From positions 124,001 through 188,000 of the forward strand of contig CANMQP010000016.1 of assembly GCA_947500035.1 (NCBI GenBank): 64,000 bases of DNA. Direction: 5' to 3'. The position numbers were made by a program, and so were the translations under genes. Of this stretch, positions 1 to 9,036 are shown piece after piece (positions within the stretch are counted from its first letter, which is position 1; each line of letters opens with the position of its first letter). The stretch is from an uncultured Kiloniellaceae bacterium (lineage in GTDB: Bacteria > Pseudomonadota > Alphaproteobacteria > Kiloniellales > Kiloniellaceae). The notes below the pieces were generated by a model, which saw only the letters and a list, made by a program, of their open reading frames with translations, searched no databases and was not told the DNA's origin.

Positions 1-510
1 GCGGCGAAGGACCGGGACCTTGCGACGGTCGACAGGCTGGTCGCCCGGCTGCAGGCGGATTTGCCCAGCAGTCAGGCCGCGTCGCTGGTTCACAACGACT
101 ACAAGCTCGACAATATGCTGCTGGACCCTGAAGATCCGGCTGTGCCCACGGCCTTGCTCGATTGGGATATGTGCACACGCGGCGACCCCTTGAGCGATCT
201 GGGGTTACTGCTGAACTACTGGGCCGAACCGGGCGATGACCCCGCCTGTCACAGCGTCTCGGCCATGCCGACCTGGACCGGCGGTTTCCCCAGCCGTGAA
301 GACGCGGTGGAACGCTACGCGCAACTCAGTGGTCTCGATCTCTCCGGCTGGCGCTGGTACCACGCCTTTGGCATTTTCAAGATGGTGGTGGTGATCCAGC
401 AGATCTATATCCGCTACCTCCGGGGCCAGACCGCCGACCCGCGTTTCGCAGCTTTTGGCGATAAGGCCGCCGCCATGGCAGAGCACGGACTGGCGGTTGC
501 ACAACGCTGA
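1..510 (+). CDS. APH-family phosphotransferase, C-terminal part
   Basis: The reading frame is open from the window edge, so the N-terminal lobe and the start lie outside. The visible 169 residues carry the aminoglycoside/choline-kinase-type catalytic loop HNDYKLDN (about 30 residues into the visible part) followed by LLDWDMCTRGDPLSDLG, which supplies the metal-binding aspartate. This family phosphorylates small hydroxylated substrates or acts as acyl-CoA-dehydrogenase-associated kinase-like proteins. The substrate cannot be told from this fragment. No acyl-CoA dehydrogenase is visible because the upstream neighbour is missing. It is separated from the next operon by about 225 bp. Confidence 0.85.
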   Translation, partial: AAKDRDLATVDRLVARLQADLPSSQAASLVHNDYKLDNMLLDPEDPAVPTALLDWDMCTRGDPLSDLGLLLNYWAEPGDDPACHSVSAMPTWTGGFPSREDAVERYAQLSGLDLSGWRWYHAFGIFKMVVVIQQIYIRYLRGQTADPRFAAFGDKAAAMAEHGLAVAQR

Positions 511-737
511 ATCAGAGTTCTTTGCGCTCATCTCTTCGCGCGTTTGCAGCCTTGCGCTATAGGACGATGGTACAAGAACCGGAGCGCTGATTGGCGTTGC
601 GGCGGCTTCCCGAATTTGTGAGCATTTCGGGAACGCGGCGCGCCGTCTTCTCTTGAGAGGGCTTCTCAAACCCGCCGCATCCCGGGTCTCGTGTTCTAAC
701 TATTCGGATTGACCCACGCATATCTGTGGGAAGAGCC

Positions 738-1751
738 ATGCAAGATACTGTCGTCGAGATCGATCGGACATCCCCCGAAACCACAAAGGCAGACGGTGAG
801 GTCAGCCGAAGGATCAAGGCCCTTTCTCAGCATTTGACAGCCGGACTGATCGGGAGGTCCCCGCTCGTCGAACGGCTTCTCATCGGCCTGCTGACCGGTG
901 GCCACCTGCTGATCGAGGGGGCGCCGGGCCTGGCCAAGACCCGCGCGGTCAAGCTGCTCTCCGAAGGGGTGGACGCGACCTTCGCCCGTATCCAGTGCAC
1001 ACCCGATCTGATGCCGGCCGATCTGACCGGAACACCCGTTTTCCGGCCGGACCGGGGCGAATTCGAATTCGTGCGCGGCCCGGTCTTTCACTCCCTGGTT
1101 CTGGTGGACGAGATCAACCGCGCCCCGCCCAAGGTGCAGTCCGCTTTGCTCGAAGCCATGGCCGAACATCAGGTGACCGCAGGGGGCGCAACCTACGCCC
1201 TGCCGGATCCCTTCATGGTGGTTGCGACTCAGAACCCGATCGAGCACGAGGGCACTTTCCCGCTGCCCGAAGCGCAGCTCGATCGTTTCCTGCTGCATGT
1301 GGTGATCGATCTTCCCGATGCGGAGTCCGAGCGCGAGATACTGGATCTGGTCGAACGCGAGACCCTGTCCGCACCACGGCAGGACGTCGAGCAACTCAGC
1401 CTGGATGCTCTGGGCCAGGCGCGCGCCGACGCCATGAACGTCCATCTCGCACCTGCGCTGAAGGACTACATTGTCCGCCTGGTGACCGCGACCCGCGATT
1501 TCGAGACCGCACCAGAGATCAGGCGCGCCATCGAGCATCCGGTTTCACCGCGCGGCACGCTCGCGTTGGCAACGGCGGCCAAGGCCCATGCCTATCTGGC
1601 GGGCCGTGATTTTGCCACCCCGGAAGACGTCGAGGAACTCGCGACCGACGCGCTTGCCCATCGTATGGTCCTGACCTGGCGCGCCGCCGCCGACGGAGAG
1701 ACGCCCCGTAAGCTGGTGCGGCAGCTGCTCGAACAGGTCCGGCCGCTGTGA
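738..1751 (+). CDS. MoxR-family AAA+ ATPase
   Basis: 337-residue AAA+ (AAA_3) protein and first gene of the Bat-type operon. Walker A is GAPGLAKT at residues 61-68 and Walker B VLVDEIN at 121-127, followed by the RAPPKVQSALLEAM segment and the TQNPIEHEGTFPLPEAQLDRF sensor region, all typical of MoxR. MoxR ATPases are thought to act as chaperones that assemble or activate VWA-domain partners, which are encoded just downstream. I chose the ATG at 738 over a GTG 12 bp upstream because GGGAAGAG lies 5 nt before it. Confidence 0.93.
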   Translation: MQDTVVEIDRTSPETTKADGEVSRRIKALSQHLTAGLIGRSPLVERLLIGLLTGGHLLIEGAPGLAKTRAVKLLSEGVDATFARIQCTPDLMPADLTGTPVFRPDRGEFEFVRGPVFHSLVLVDEINRAPPKVQSALLEAMAEHQVTAGGATYALPDPFMVVATQNPIEHEGTFPLPEAQLDRFLLHVVIDLPDAESEREILDLVERETLSAPRQDVEQLSLDALGQARADAMNVHLAPALKDYIVRLVTATRDFETAPEIRRAIEHPVSPRGTLALATAAKAHAYLAGRDFATPEDVEELATDALAHRMVLTWRAAADGETPRKLVRQLLEQVRPL

Positions 1752-1768
1752 GATGGCCGCTGTGAGAT
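1741..1768 (+). repeat. 14-bp tandem duplication over a stop codon
   Basis: The unit GGCCGCTGTGAGAT occurs twice head to tail (1741-1754 and 1755-1768) and is followed by a partial third GGCCGC. The first copy contains the stop codon of the MoxR gene, and the extra copy simply lengthens the gap to the DUF58 gene. It looks like a replication-slippage duplication. Confidence 0.9.
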
Positions 1769-1780
1769 GGCCGCATTGAC

Positions 1781-2779
1781 ATGACCAGGCCGCCCGACTC
1801 TTCCGCTGCCCTTTTCACCGAGCCGGATCCATTGACCTTGCCGGGCGTCGCCGCCGATACCGACGCGCTTCTGAAGCTGCGGCACCTGGTGCGGCATATC
1901 CCGGAGCGGGGGCTGGCGCCGACCGGCATGCCCGGTGGCTTCGTGACCCGGCGGCGCGGACGCGGGCTGGAGACCATTGATATCCGGGTCTTCTCTTACG
2001 GGGACGACATACGCCACGTCGATCACAACACTACGGCGCGCACCGGCGTCACCCACGTGCGCACTTTTCATGACGAGCGGGAACGCACCGCTCTGCTGAT
2101 TGCCGACTTTCGCCCCTCCATGCTTTGGGGCACCCGCCGGGCGCTGCGCTCGGTCGCCGCCGCCGAGGCCCTTGCGCTGGCTGGCTGGCGGGTCAACGAA
2201 GCCGGAGGGCGGACCGGATTGATTGCCTTCGGAGCCGAACCACCGGTCTTTGTCACCGCCCGGGGCCGTGAGCGGGGCATGGTCTCTGTGATCGGCGGAC
2301 TGGCCGCGGCCCATCGCGCCGCGCTTCTAGGATCCGCTGGGGACCAGGGCCATAAGAACCCGAGCTTTGAGGATCAGCCCCTGGCAACGGCGCTTGAGAT
2401 GGCCGCCGGGCTGGTGCCGGCCGGCGGGGCGGTGTTTCTGGCCACCGCCCTCGACAATCCCGGCGAGGGCTTTGACGGCCTGGCCACGGCGCTCAACCGG
2501 CGCGCGGCGCTGACCGTTCTCGTGATTACCGACGCCTTCGAGCGGCGTCCGCCGAGCGGCTCCTATCCCTTCCTCTCCGCCGGCGGGCGGATCCGCTGGA
2601 CCGCCATCAGAGACAAAAAGAACCAGACCGCGCTCGACAGCAGGATCGCGCATTTAAGAGGGCTCGGCATCAACGCGATCCCCATAGACGCAAGTGCCGG
2701 GCCGGAAGTCATGGCCGAAGAACTGGATAAACTGGAGGGCAGAGTCGTCGATGGCGGAGGTTCCAGGCGCAGAGGTTAA
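1781..2779 (+). CDS. DUF58 domain protein
   Basis: 332-residue protein with the DUF58 signature around residues 50-110: RRGRGLETIDIRVFSYGDDIRHVDHN, then a TFHDERERTALLIADFRPSM segment that begins the VWA-like half. DUF58 proteins normally accompany MoxR and VWA genes, as here. It has no convincing membrane segment, so it is probably cytoplasmic. The start is 29 bp after the MoxR stop and has no strong Shine-Dalgarno site, so translational coupling is possible. The final 29 bp overlap the next gene. Confidence 0.88.
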   Translation: MTRPPDSSAALFTEPDPLTLPGVAADTDALLKLRHLVRHIPERGLAPTGMPGGFVTRRRGRGLETIDIRVFSYGDDIRHVDHNTTARTGVTHVRTFHDERERTALLIADFRPSMLWGTRRALRSVAAAEALALAGWRVNEAGGRTGLIAFGAEPPVFVTARGRERGMVSVIGGLAAAHRAALLGSAGDQGHKNPSFEDQPLATALEMAAGLVPAGGAVFLATALDNPGEGFDGLATALNRRAALTVLVITDAFERRPPSGSYPFLSAGGRIRWTAIRDKKNQTALDSRIAHLRGLGINAIPIDASAGPEVMAEELDKLEGRVVDGGGSRRRG

Positions 2780-3278
2780 CCCGGGTCTAAACACCGGGAT
2801 TGATGCCGAGGTTCATACGGCAGCCGCCACCGAGGTGCTTGTGCAGCTTCGGGACATCCGGCTGCCCGAACTCTCCGAAGCCGCTATTCTGGCGGACTGG
2901 GCGGCGGGCGCCATGCTCGGGCTGCTGATGGCCTTTGGGCTTCTGCTGTTGGCGCGCGGTTTACTCCGGCGCATACCGTCTCACCGGAACGCCGCGTTGC
3001 AGGCGCTGGCCGCCAGCCGGAGTCTGGAACCCGGGGAACGGTTGCTCGCGCAGGCGCATCTGCTGCAGGCCCTCGCCGCGAAGCTTCAGCCCGCCACCCC
3101 GGCCGGAGAGGGCAGGCTGCACTGGTCGGCCATCCTGGAGCAAAAACTGCGCACCGATTTTTTCAGCATCGGCGCCGGTACCGCGCTCTGCAGCGGTCTT
3201 TACAGTCCCGACAGCAAGGCCGACCCCGACCGGCTCGAGCAGGAATTGCGCCTGCTGCTGCGGCGGGTGAGGAGCTGA
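2751..3278 (+). CDS. DUF4381-like membrane protein of Bat operon
   Basis: 175-residue protein with one transmembrane segment near residues 48-68 (AGAMLGLLMAFGLLLLARGL) and a short cytoplasmic tail. Size, topology and position between DUF58 and the VWA genes match DUF4381, which is encoded in this place in many proteobacterial Bat operons. The ATG at 2751 overlaps the end of the DUF58 gene by 29 bp. Identification rests mainly on position and architecture rather than on a strong motif. Confidence 0.7.
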   Translation: MAEVPGAEVNPGLNTGIDAEVHTAAATEVLVQLRDIRLPELSEAAILADWAAGAMLGLLMAFGLLLLARGLLRRIPSHRNAALQALAASRSLEPGERLLAQAHLLQALAAKLQPATPAGEGRLHWSAILEQKLRTDFFSIGAGTALCSGLYSPDSKADPDRLEQELRLLLRRVRS

Positions 3279-3279
3279 G

Positions 3280-4239
3280 ATGATGTTCAGTCTCGCCAGC
3301 CCGCTCGCCCTTCTGCTGCTGCCGCTGCCTTTCCTGGTGGCGCGTTTTATGCCTGCGGCCCAGAGCGGCAGCGGAGCCATGGTGGTGCCCCTGACCATCG
3401 CGGGCGGGCTCGTGGGCGCGGGCGGGGCGGCCATCGCCGGAGCGGGACGCAAGCTGCTGCCGGTCCTGCTCTGGCTTGCGCTGGTCTTTGCCATCGCGGG
3501 ACCGCGCCTTGTGATTCCCAGTCCTGTGCTGCCGTCGTCGGACCGCGATATCGTGTTGGCGCTGGATCTCTCCGGCAGTATGGAGCGGAAGGATTTCGAG
3601 CTGGACGGCAAGCCCGCCCGCCGTCTCGATTCCGTCAAGCGGGTGGCGGTGGATTTCGTCCGGGGCCGGGCCGGGGACCGTGTCGGTCTGGTGATCTTTT
3701 CCGAGAAGGCCTTTTTCGCCACGCCCATGACCTATGATGTCGAGGCGGTCGCGCGCAGTATCGAAGAGGCCACCATTGGAATTTCCGGACGCTCCACTGC
3801 CATCAGCGACGGCCTCGGTCTGGCTCTCAAGCGCCTGGAGGCCTCGTCCTCGGCATCGCGGGTCGTGATCCTGCTCTCCGACGGTGTGAACACCTCCGGC
3901 AATGTGGAACCCAAAGACGCCGCAAAGCTGGCCCGTGAGCTGGGCGTCCGGGTTCACACCATCGCCATGGGGATCAGGGAGACCACGGACGAGGGCGGTA
4001 ATCGCGATGCCGTCGATGCCGAGACCCTGCGCGCGGTTGCGGAATTGAGCGGCGGCACCAGCTTTCGGGTCCGCACCACCGCCGACCTGGAAGCGGTCGG
4101 CCAATCGATCGACGCCATGGAAGCGAACGGGAACCTGGCCCCGCCCGCCGAGATCTACCGGGATCTCTGGAGCTATCCGGCGGGCGCGGCCTTTCTGATG
4201 GCCTTGATCCTGCTGTTCCTGAGCCGGAGACCGGTATGA
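3280..4239 (+). CDS. VWA-domain membrane protein (BatA-like)
   Basis: 319-residue protein with an N-terminal hydrophobic segment (residues 4-22), a second near 58-75, then a von Willebrand factor A domain and a C-terminal transmembrane helix (last 20 residues). The MIDAS motif DLSGS is at residues 96-100, and LLSDGVNTSGN supplies the downstream metal-binding loop. This arrangement matches BatA/YehP-type Bat proteins, with the VWA domain facing the periplasm. GGAG at 3269 precedes the start. It overlaps the next gene by ATGA, consistent with coupling. Confidence 0.9.
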   Translation: MMFSLASPLALLLLPLPFLVARFMPAAQSGSGAMVVPLTIAGGLVGAGGAAIAGAGRKLLPVLLWLALVFAIAGPRLVIPSPVLPSSDRDIVLALDLSGSMERKDFELDGKPARRLDSVKRVAVDFVRGRAGDRVGLVIFSEKAFFATPMTYDVEAVARSIEEATIGISGRSTAISDGLGLALKRLEASSSASRVVILLSDGVNTSGNVEPKDAAKLARELGVRVHTIAMGIRETTDEGGNRDAVDAETLRAVAELSGGTSFRVRTTADLEAVGQSIDAMEANGNLAPPAEIYRDLWSYPAGAAFLMALILLFLSRRPV

Positions 4240-5162
4240 TCGAAGTGCTCGACGTCATGCTTTTGCGCCCGCAGTGGCTTCTTGCGCTGCCGTTGGTCGC
4301 GGCGCTGGGGTTCTTTCTGATGCCCCGCATGACCGCGCTGGCGGGGTGGGAACGGGCCGTCGATCCGGCGCTGATGCAGGCGCTGGAGCGACTTGGCCGC
4401 GTCGTTCCGGGTTCCGGCCGCAGGAACTGGTTTCCGGCGGCGACCGCCCTGCTGATCGCCATCGCGCTGATCGGTCCGGCGAAGCAGGTCAGCGAAAGCG
4501 GCAGCTTCCGCAATCTCGACGGCGTGATCCTGGTGATGGATCTTTCGCGCTCTGTCGCGGAGGGCGGGCATCTGGAGACAAGCCTGACGGCGGCCCGTCT
4601 GGCGGTGGAACAGGCGGGCACCCGCCCAGTCGCGCTGATCGTTTACGGTGGCGATGCCTATCTGGCCTCGGCCTTCACCAGCGATCACCGGGCTCTGGGA
4701 ACCACAATCGCGGTCCTCGACGGCGCGACCGTGCCCGACATCGGCAGCCGGCCCGCGCGTGGGCTTGAGGCGGCCCGGCGTTCGCTTTCGGATGCGGATA
4801 TCGTCGTTGGGGATGTCCTGCTGGTTTCCGATGGTGGCGGGATCGACGATGCCGCTTTTCGGGAGGCGGCGGCCATCGCCGCACGGGGCAGCCGGCTCTC
4901 CGGACTCTTCGTTCCGGCAAGCGCTGAGGTCGCCCAGATGCCGCCGCCCGACCGGGCGAAATTCGAAGATCTGGTGCGCAGCGGCGGCGGGCTGGTCGCC
5001 GACGTCCGCGATCCGCTGGCGGTTTCCGAGGTAATGGCGCAAAGCACCTCGACACAGCTTGCGGCTGGGGATCTCGTGACTCTGGTCTGGCAGGACTATG
5101 GCCGTTTCCTGTTGTTGCTCGCGCTGCTGCCCGCACTTGCGCTCTTCCGGAAGGGAGGCTGA
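4236..5162 (+). CDS. VWA-domain membrane protein (BatB-like)
   Basis: 308 residues, paralogous in layout to the preceding VWA protein: two N-terminal hydrophobic segments (about 13-30 and 66-82), a VWA domain with MIDAS DLSRS at residues 102-106 and LLVSDGGGIDD later, and a C-terminal helix FLLLLALLPALALF. Its ATG overlaps the TGA of the upstream gene. In Bat systems the two VWA proteins are thought to form membrane complexes with the TPR partner encoded next. Confidence 0.88.
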   Translation: MIEVLDVMLLRPQWLLALPLVAALGFFLMPRMTALAGWERAVDPALMQALERLGRVVPGSGRRNWFPAATALLIAIALIGPAKQVSESGSFRNLDGVILVMDLSRSVAEGGHLETSLTAARLAVEQAGTRPVALIVYGGDAYLASAFTSDHRALGTTIAVLDGATVPDIGSRPARGLEAARRSLSDADIVVGDVLLVSDGGGIDDAAFREAAAIAARGSRLSGLFVPASAEVAQMPPPDRAKFEDLVRSGGGLVADVRDPLAVSEVMAQSTSTQLAAGDLVTLVWQDYGRFLLLLALLPALALFRKGG

Positions 5163-5163
5163 G

Positions 5164-5808
5164 ATGCGCCGTTACCTTGTCTTTGCAGCCCTGATCCTTC
5201 TGAGTGGAACATGTGCGGTTGCACTCGACGGACTGGCGCCCTTTGGCCGCCTGGCTCTTTCATTCGGTCTTCCAAGGCTCGCCGAGCCGCTTCTTGAGGA
5301 CCCCCATTGGAAGGGCGTCGCGCTCTTTCGTCAGGGCCGCTACCAGGAGGCCGTTGCAGCGCTGCGGGCAGCGGGTCCGGAAGGCTACTATGTCCGCGGC
5401 AACGCTCTGGCCTGGGCCGGACGCTTCAACGAGGCCATCGAGGTTTACGACGCGCAGATTTTCCGCGCGCCGCGCGACCAGGACAGCCACTTTAACCGGA
5501 AACTGGTTCTCGATTTTGTCGCGGTCGTGGGCGAGGGGCGGCTTTCGGACGATGGCATGACCAAGGGAGTGGTCTCGGGTGCCGAAGCTGACGAGGCCGA
5601 AAAGGTCGACGCCATGACCGAGGCCTGGAACCGCTGGCGCGAGAGCGGCCGCAGGACCTTCGCGGATCAGGCGGTTGTCGCCAGCCGGCAGTGGCTGACC
5701 ACACTGCCCGACGAACCGGGGCGCTATCTCAAGCTGCGCCTGGCCGCCGAGCACAAGCGGCGTTTCGAGGCACGGATAGGCATGGCGCCGGGACCGGACC
5801 CATGGTGA
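5164..5808 (+). CDS. TPR-repeat protein (BatC-like)
   Basis: 214 residues beginning with an export signal (MRRYLVFAALILLSGTCAVA). It contains at least two tetratricopeptide-like helices, KGVALFRQGRYQEAVAALRAAG and VRGNALAWAGRFNEAIEVYD, with a partial third ending in APRDQDSHFNRKLV. TPR proteins in this operon position are predicted periplasmic scaffolds for the VWA proteins. The ATG lies one base after the preceding stop, and a longer open frame upstream was not used because it lacks the signal peptide. Confidence 0.82.
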   Translation: MRRYLVFAALILLSGTCAVALDGLAPFGRLALSFGLPRLAEPLLEDPHWKGVALFRQGRYQEAVAALRAAGPEGYYVRGNALAWAGRFNEAIEVYDAQIFRAPRDQDSHFNRKLVLDFVAVVGEGRLSDDGMTKGVVSGAEADEAEKVDAMTEAWNRWRESGRRTFADQAVVASRQWLTTLPDEPGRYLKLRLAAEHKRRFEARIGMAPGPDPW

Positions 5809-7052
5809 GCCGCTTTTCATATCTTGCTCTTTGGGCCGTTCTTCTTTTTGGCTTGAGCGGAAGCCCCTCCGCGCAAGAGATCACGGATCCCTTCGGCGGT
5901 TTCGCGGAGGTGCTGGTCGAGCCTCTGCCCGAAGCGCCCTACGAGCAGGAAATGGTTTTGATCAAGATCCGCGGAATCTACGCCAAGAAACCCGCGCGCC
6001 ATAGCCTGGTGCAGCCGATCATCTTTGACGCCGGCTGGATGCAGCTCGGCAGTGACAGCTGGACTGACGCCATCCATGAAGGTAAGCCGGTGAATGCTTA
6101 TGAGCGGGTGATGGCGATCTTTCCGCAAAAGCCCGGAAAAATCGAAATTGGCGCCTTCGAGCACCGCATGACCTTTCACGACCTGGACGGCAGTTGGGTC
6201 GAGCGGGTGCTGCGGTCCGATCCCGTAGTAATCGAGGCGCGGGCGAAACCTGCCGCCAAAGGCTGGTGGCTCCCGGCGCGTGGCTTGACGGTGACCGACA
6301 GTTGGGACCGTGCGCCGGACCAGCTCGGGCAGGCGGAACTGGCCCACCGGACCGTGACGCTGGAAGCGCTGGGCGTGGAGCCCGGGCGCTTGCCGCCTGC
6401 ACCGGATATGCGCTCACCCGGCATCATGTCTTTCAGCGACCCCGAGGAACGCAGCCATGAACTGACACCAGAGGGACCGATCTCACGTGTCACCTGGCGC
6501 TGGACCGTCCGTTCGATCACCTCGACTCCCGCGATCATCGAGAAGGTTCAGATTCCCTGGTTTGACACCACGACGCGGGAGCTGCGGGAGGCCGTGCTCG
6601 CGGAGCAACGTGTCGGTCTTGCCGGATCCGAAGCCGTGATTGAGCGGCCCGAAACGCTGATCACCCGCAGTGCCGCTTTTGCCCTTCCTGTTGGTCTTGT
6701 GCTCGGGGCGCTCGTGGCCGCCTTCCTCCTGATTCCAGGTCTGCGGATTCGAAACCGGAAAGAGTTGAGTGGACTTTTGCGCCGTTTCTCGCCGGACCCC
6801 CTGGCGGCGGACCTGCACCGGGCGGCCCGCCGGGGCGATGCCGCTGCGGTTCGCTTCGCTGCCCGGCGTTTGCTGCGGCGTGAGGGGCAGGCGGCAACAC
6901 GCGATTCTCCTGTCGAGGCCGAGTTGGGCCGTCTCGACCGTGCTCTTTTTGCCCAAGATCCCGGGGAGACGCAGGTCGATTTGCGGGCTTTTGTACGCAG
7001 CCTTTTGCGGACCCGTCGGCGGCAGGTGCCGCTCTTCGGCTGGCGCGATTGA
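5802..7052 (+). CDS. BatD-like exported membrane protein
   Basis: 416 residues: signal peptide (YLALWAVLLFGLSGSPSAQ), a beta-rich periplasmic part with YEQEMVLIKIRG near residue 47, one transmembrane helix near 290-310 (FALPVGLVLGALVAAFLLIPGL) and a positively charged cytoplasmic tail. This is the BatD (oxygen-tolerance) layout, and it closes the operon. The ATG at 5802 overlaps the upstream stop by 7 bp. A longer in-frame extension exists but would bury the signal peptide. Confidence 0.8.
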   Translation: MVSRFSYLALWAVLLFGLSGSPSAQEITDPFGGFAEVLVEPLPEAPYEQEMVLIKIRGIYAKKPARHSLVQPIIFDAGWMQLGSDSWTDAIHEGKPVNAYERVMAIFPQKPGKIEIGAFEHRMTFHDLDGSWVERVLRSDPVVIEARAKPAAKGWWLPARGLTVTDSWDRAPDQLGQAELAHRTVTLEALGVEPGRLPPAPDMRSPGIMSFSDPEERSHELTPEGPISRVTWRWTVRSITSTPAIIEKVQIPWFDTTTRELREAVLAEQRVGLAGSEAVIERPETLITRSAAFALPVGLVLGALVAAFLLIPGLRIRNRKELSGLLRRFSPDPLAADLHRAARRGDAAAVRFAARRLLRREGQAATRDSPVEAELGRLDRALFAQDPGETQVDLRAFVRSLLRTRRRQVPLFGWRD

Positions 7053-7102
7053 TCCGGCCTGTTATAAAGGACGCTTGAGCTTCTTTTTTTCAGGATTCCC
7101 CG

Positions 7103-7459
7103 ATGGCTTTAAAGAGAATGGCGGTCGAGTTCGGTCTGGGCACGGACCTGCGCGGCGAGGACTATACCAAGGCGGCGGTGCGCGCCCTGCGCGATGCGCT
7201 CTGGCACAACTCCCTGAACATCGCCGATGCGCTGGGCTTTCCGCGCGAAGCCATGATCGTTGAGGTCATGATCGGTGTGGCCAAACCGGACCAGGTGAAC
7301 AAGGACGAGGTGGCCGCCGTCCTGCCTTACGGCTCCGCAACGGTGAAGGTCGAAGAAGGCGGTCTGGATGTCGCCAAGGCCGACGGTTCCGGCCGCACGG
7401 TCATGGCCAACGCCGCGGCCATCGTTTACTTCGATATCGCTGAGGGGGCCTCATCATGA
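7103..7459 (+). CDS. Lin0512-family protein, copy 1
   Basis: 118-residue protein recognised as the Lin0512 family (a conserved small protein family of unknown function) by the GLGTDLRGEDYTKAAVRALRDAL opening. It is 50 bp downstream of the Bat operon and overlaps the second copy by 4 bp (ATGA). AGGA lies 8 nt before its ATG. No signal peptide or membrane segment is visible. The family is known to be small and probably cyclic-hydrolase-like in fold, but no activity can be assigned here. Confidence 0.85.
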   Translation: MALKRMAVEFGLGTDLRGEDYTKAAVRALRDALWHNSLNIADALGFPREAMIVEVMIGVAKPDQVNKDEVAAVLPYGSATVKVEEGGLDVAKADGSGRTVMANAAAIVYFDIAEGASS

Positions 7460-7830
7460 GCATGAAACGTCTGATCCTGGAAATGGGCACCGGCAACGAC
7501 CTTTACGGCGAAGATTACACCAAGGCCGCCGTGCGCGCGGTGCAGGATGCTTTGCATCACTCCTCCCTGACCCTCTTCCGGTCGCTGAAGCTGCAGCATG
7601 ACGACATGCAGGTGACCGTGAATATCGGCGTGCAGAAGCCTGAGCAGGTCGATGCCGAGCAGATCAAAAAGCAGATCCCCTTCGGGACGGTGACGGTGCG
7701 GGCGGTCAAGGGCGGCCTCAATGTGCCCGATCCCGAAAACGATATCCTCTCCGTGGTCGCCACGGCCGGGATCGAAGCACACCTCGAGATCCCCGAGGGT
7801 AAATTCCAACTAGAGCACGATCGTTCTTGA
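7456..7830 (+). CDS. Lin0512-family protein, copy 2
   Basis: 124 residues, paralogous to the gene just upstream: both share G-x-G-x-DL-x-GEDYTKAAVRA followed by DALxHxSL, and both end in a short beta-strand-rich segment. The ATG overlaps the stop of copy 1, so the two are almost certainly co-translated and may form a hetero-oligomer. Similarity to copy 1 is spread over the whole length, so this is a diverged pair rather than a recent duplication. Confidence 0.85.
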   Translation: MSMKRLILEMGTGNDLYGEDYTKAAVRAVQDALHHSSLTLFRSLKLQHDDMQVTVNIGVQKPEQVDAEQIKKQIPFGTVTVRAVKGGLNVPDPENDILSVVATAGIEAHLEIPEGKFQLEHDRS

Positions 7831-7863
7831 CGGCTTTCGTCAAGGACGTGAATCGTCCTCTAA
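7812..7863. repeat. Palindromic AGAGC-type repeat
   Basis: A composite hairpin lies between the Lin0512 pair and the aldo-keto reductase. The outer arms are TAGAG-C-ACGAT and ATCGT-C-CTCTA, and the inner stem is CTTGACG (7827-7833) with CGTCAAG (7839-7845) around a 5-nt loop. The AGAGC start and CTCT end resemble the two modules near 10.5 kb and 29.6 kb. It may act as a bidirectional terminator. There is no long T run. Confidence 0.7.
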
Positions 7864-7893
7864 TTTTCGAATCAGAGAGCGAGTCCTAAAGAA

Positions 7894-8886
7894 ATGCAGA
7901 AACGCGAACTGGGCCGGGGCGGCCCCATGGTCAGTGCTATTGGTCTGGGCTGCTGGAGCTTCGCCGGGGCTTACGGCGCGACCGATACGGTAGAATCCCA
8001 TGCGACCCTCGCGAAGGCGCTTGATCTGGGCATCGATTTCCTCGACACCGCCAACGTCTACGGCAACGGCGTTTCCGAGCAGGCCATCGGCTCCTTCATC
8101 AGGAATCATCCCGGCCGTTTCCGGATCGCCACCAAAGGCGGCATCAAGCGCGATCCCGAGACCAAGGTGCGCAGCTTCGACAATTCGCCCGAGCACCTGC
8201 GCATGATGCTGGAGCGCTCGCTGGGTTACCTTGGTGTGGATTACGTCGACCTCTACTATATCCATCGCCGGGAAGCGGAACGCCCCATCGAGGAGGTCGT
8301 GGAAACCCTGGTGAAGTTCAAGGAAGAGGGCAAGATCGGCGGCATCGGCTTTTCCGAAATCTCGCCTTCCTCCTTGCGGCGCGCCCACGCGGTGCATCCG
8401 GTGACCGCCGTTCAGAACGAGTATTCCCTCTGGTCGCGCATGCCCGACATGGGCCTGATCCAGGCCTGCAGGGAACTGGGCGTCGCCTTCGTCCCCTTCT
8501 CGCCGCTGGGCCGGGGCGTCTTCGCGCAGAAATCGCCCGATCCGAAGCGCTTTGCAAAAGGCGATTTCCGCGAGCACAACCCGCGCTTCCTGGAACCGAA
8601 CTACAGCTACAGCCTGAAGTACATCGAGGAATTCAAGCGCTACGCCGCCGAGCGGGGCGTGACCTCCATTGCCCTGGCGCTGGCCTGGACCCTGCATCGC
8701 GGCGAGCACCTGATCCCGATCCCCGGCACCCGGTCTCCGTCACATCTGGAAGACCTGGCTTCTGCGGCTTCCATCACTCTGAGTGCCGAAGACCTCGCCG
8801 AGATCGAACGCATCCTGCCGGTCGGCTTCGCCCACGGCGACCGCTACTCCGACGCCCAGATCGTTGGGGCGGAGCGGTATTGCTGA
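7894..8886 (+). CDS. Aldo/keto reductase
   Basis: 330-residue NADPH-dependent aldo/keto reductase of the YajO/general-stress type. Catalytic residues are seen in FLDTANVYGNGVSEQ (Asp and Tyr), ATKGGI (Lys) and YYIHRRE (His). The cofactor segment ends in IPIPGTRSPSHLEDL. It has no export signal, unlike the aldo/keto reductase near 57 kb. The Shine-Dalgarno region is weak. The substrate cannot be told from sequence. Confidence 0.92.
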   Translation: MQKRELGRGGPMVSAIGLGCWSFAGAYGATDTVESHATLAKALDLGIDFLDTANVYGNGVSEQAIGSFIRNHPGRFRIATKGGIKRDPETKVRSFDNSPEHLRMMLERSLGYLGVDYVDLYYIHRREAERPIEEVVETLVKFKEEGKIGGIGFSEISPSSLRRAHAVHPVTAVQNEYSLWSRMPDMGLIQACRELGVAFVPFSPLGRGVFAQKSPDPKRFAKGDFREHNPRFLEPNYSYSLKYIEEFKRYAAERGVTSIALALAWTLHRGEHLIPIPGTRSPSHLEDLASAASITLSAEDLAEIERILPVGFAHGDRYSDAQIVGAERYC

Positions 8887-9036
8887 GGCTGGCCGGCTCG
8901 GACCGGTCGACGAGCGGTGCGACCGGGGAGAGAGGCTCTTCTGTATGTTCGTGATCACTGCATAGGTGAATCCGGGCTTTGAGGCTATTGTGGCGCAGCA
9001 GTCAATCTGATCTGATCAACAGGGAGGACGTGCGCA

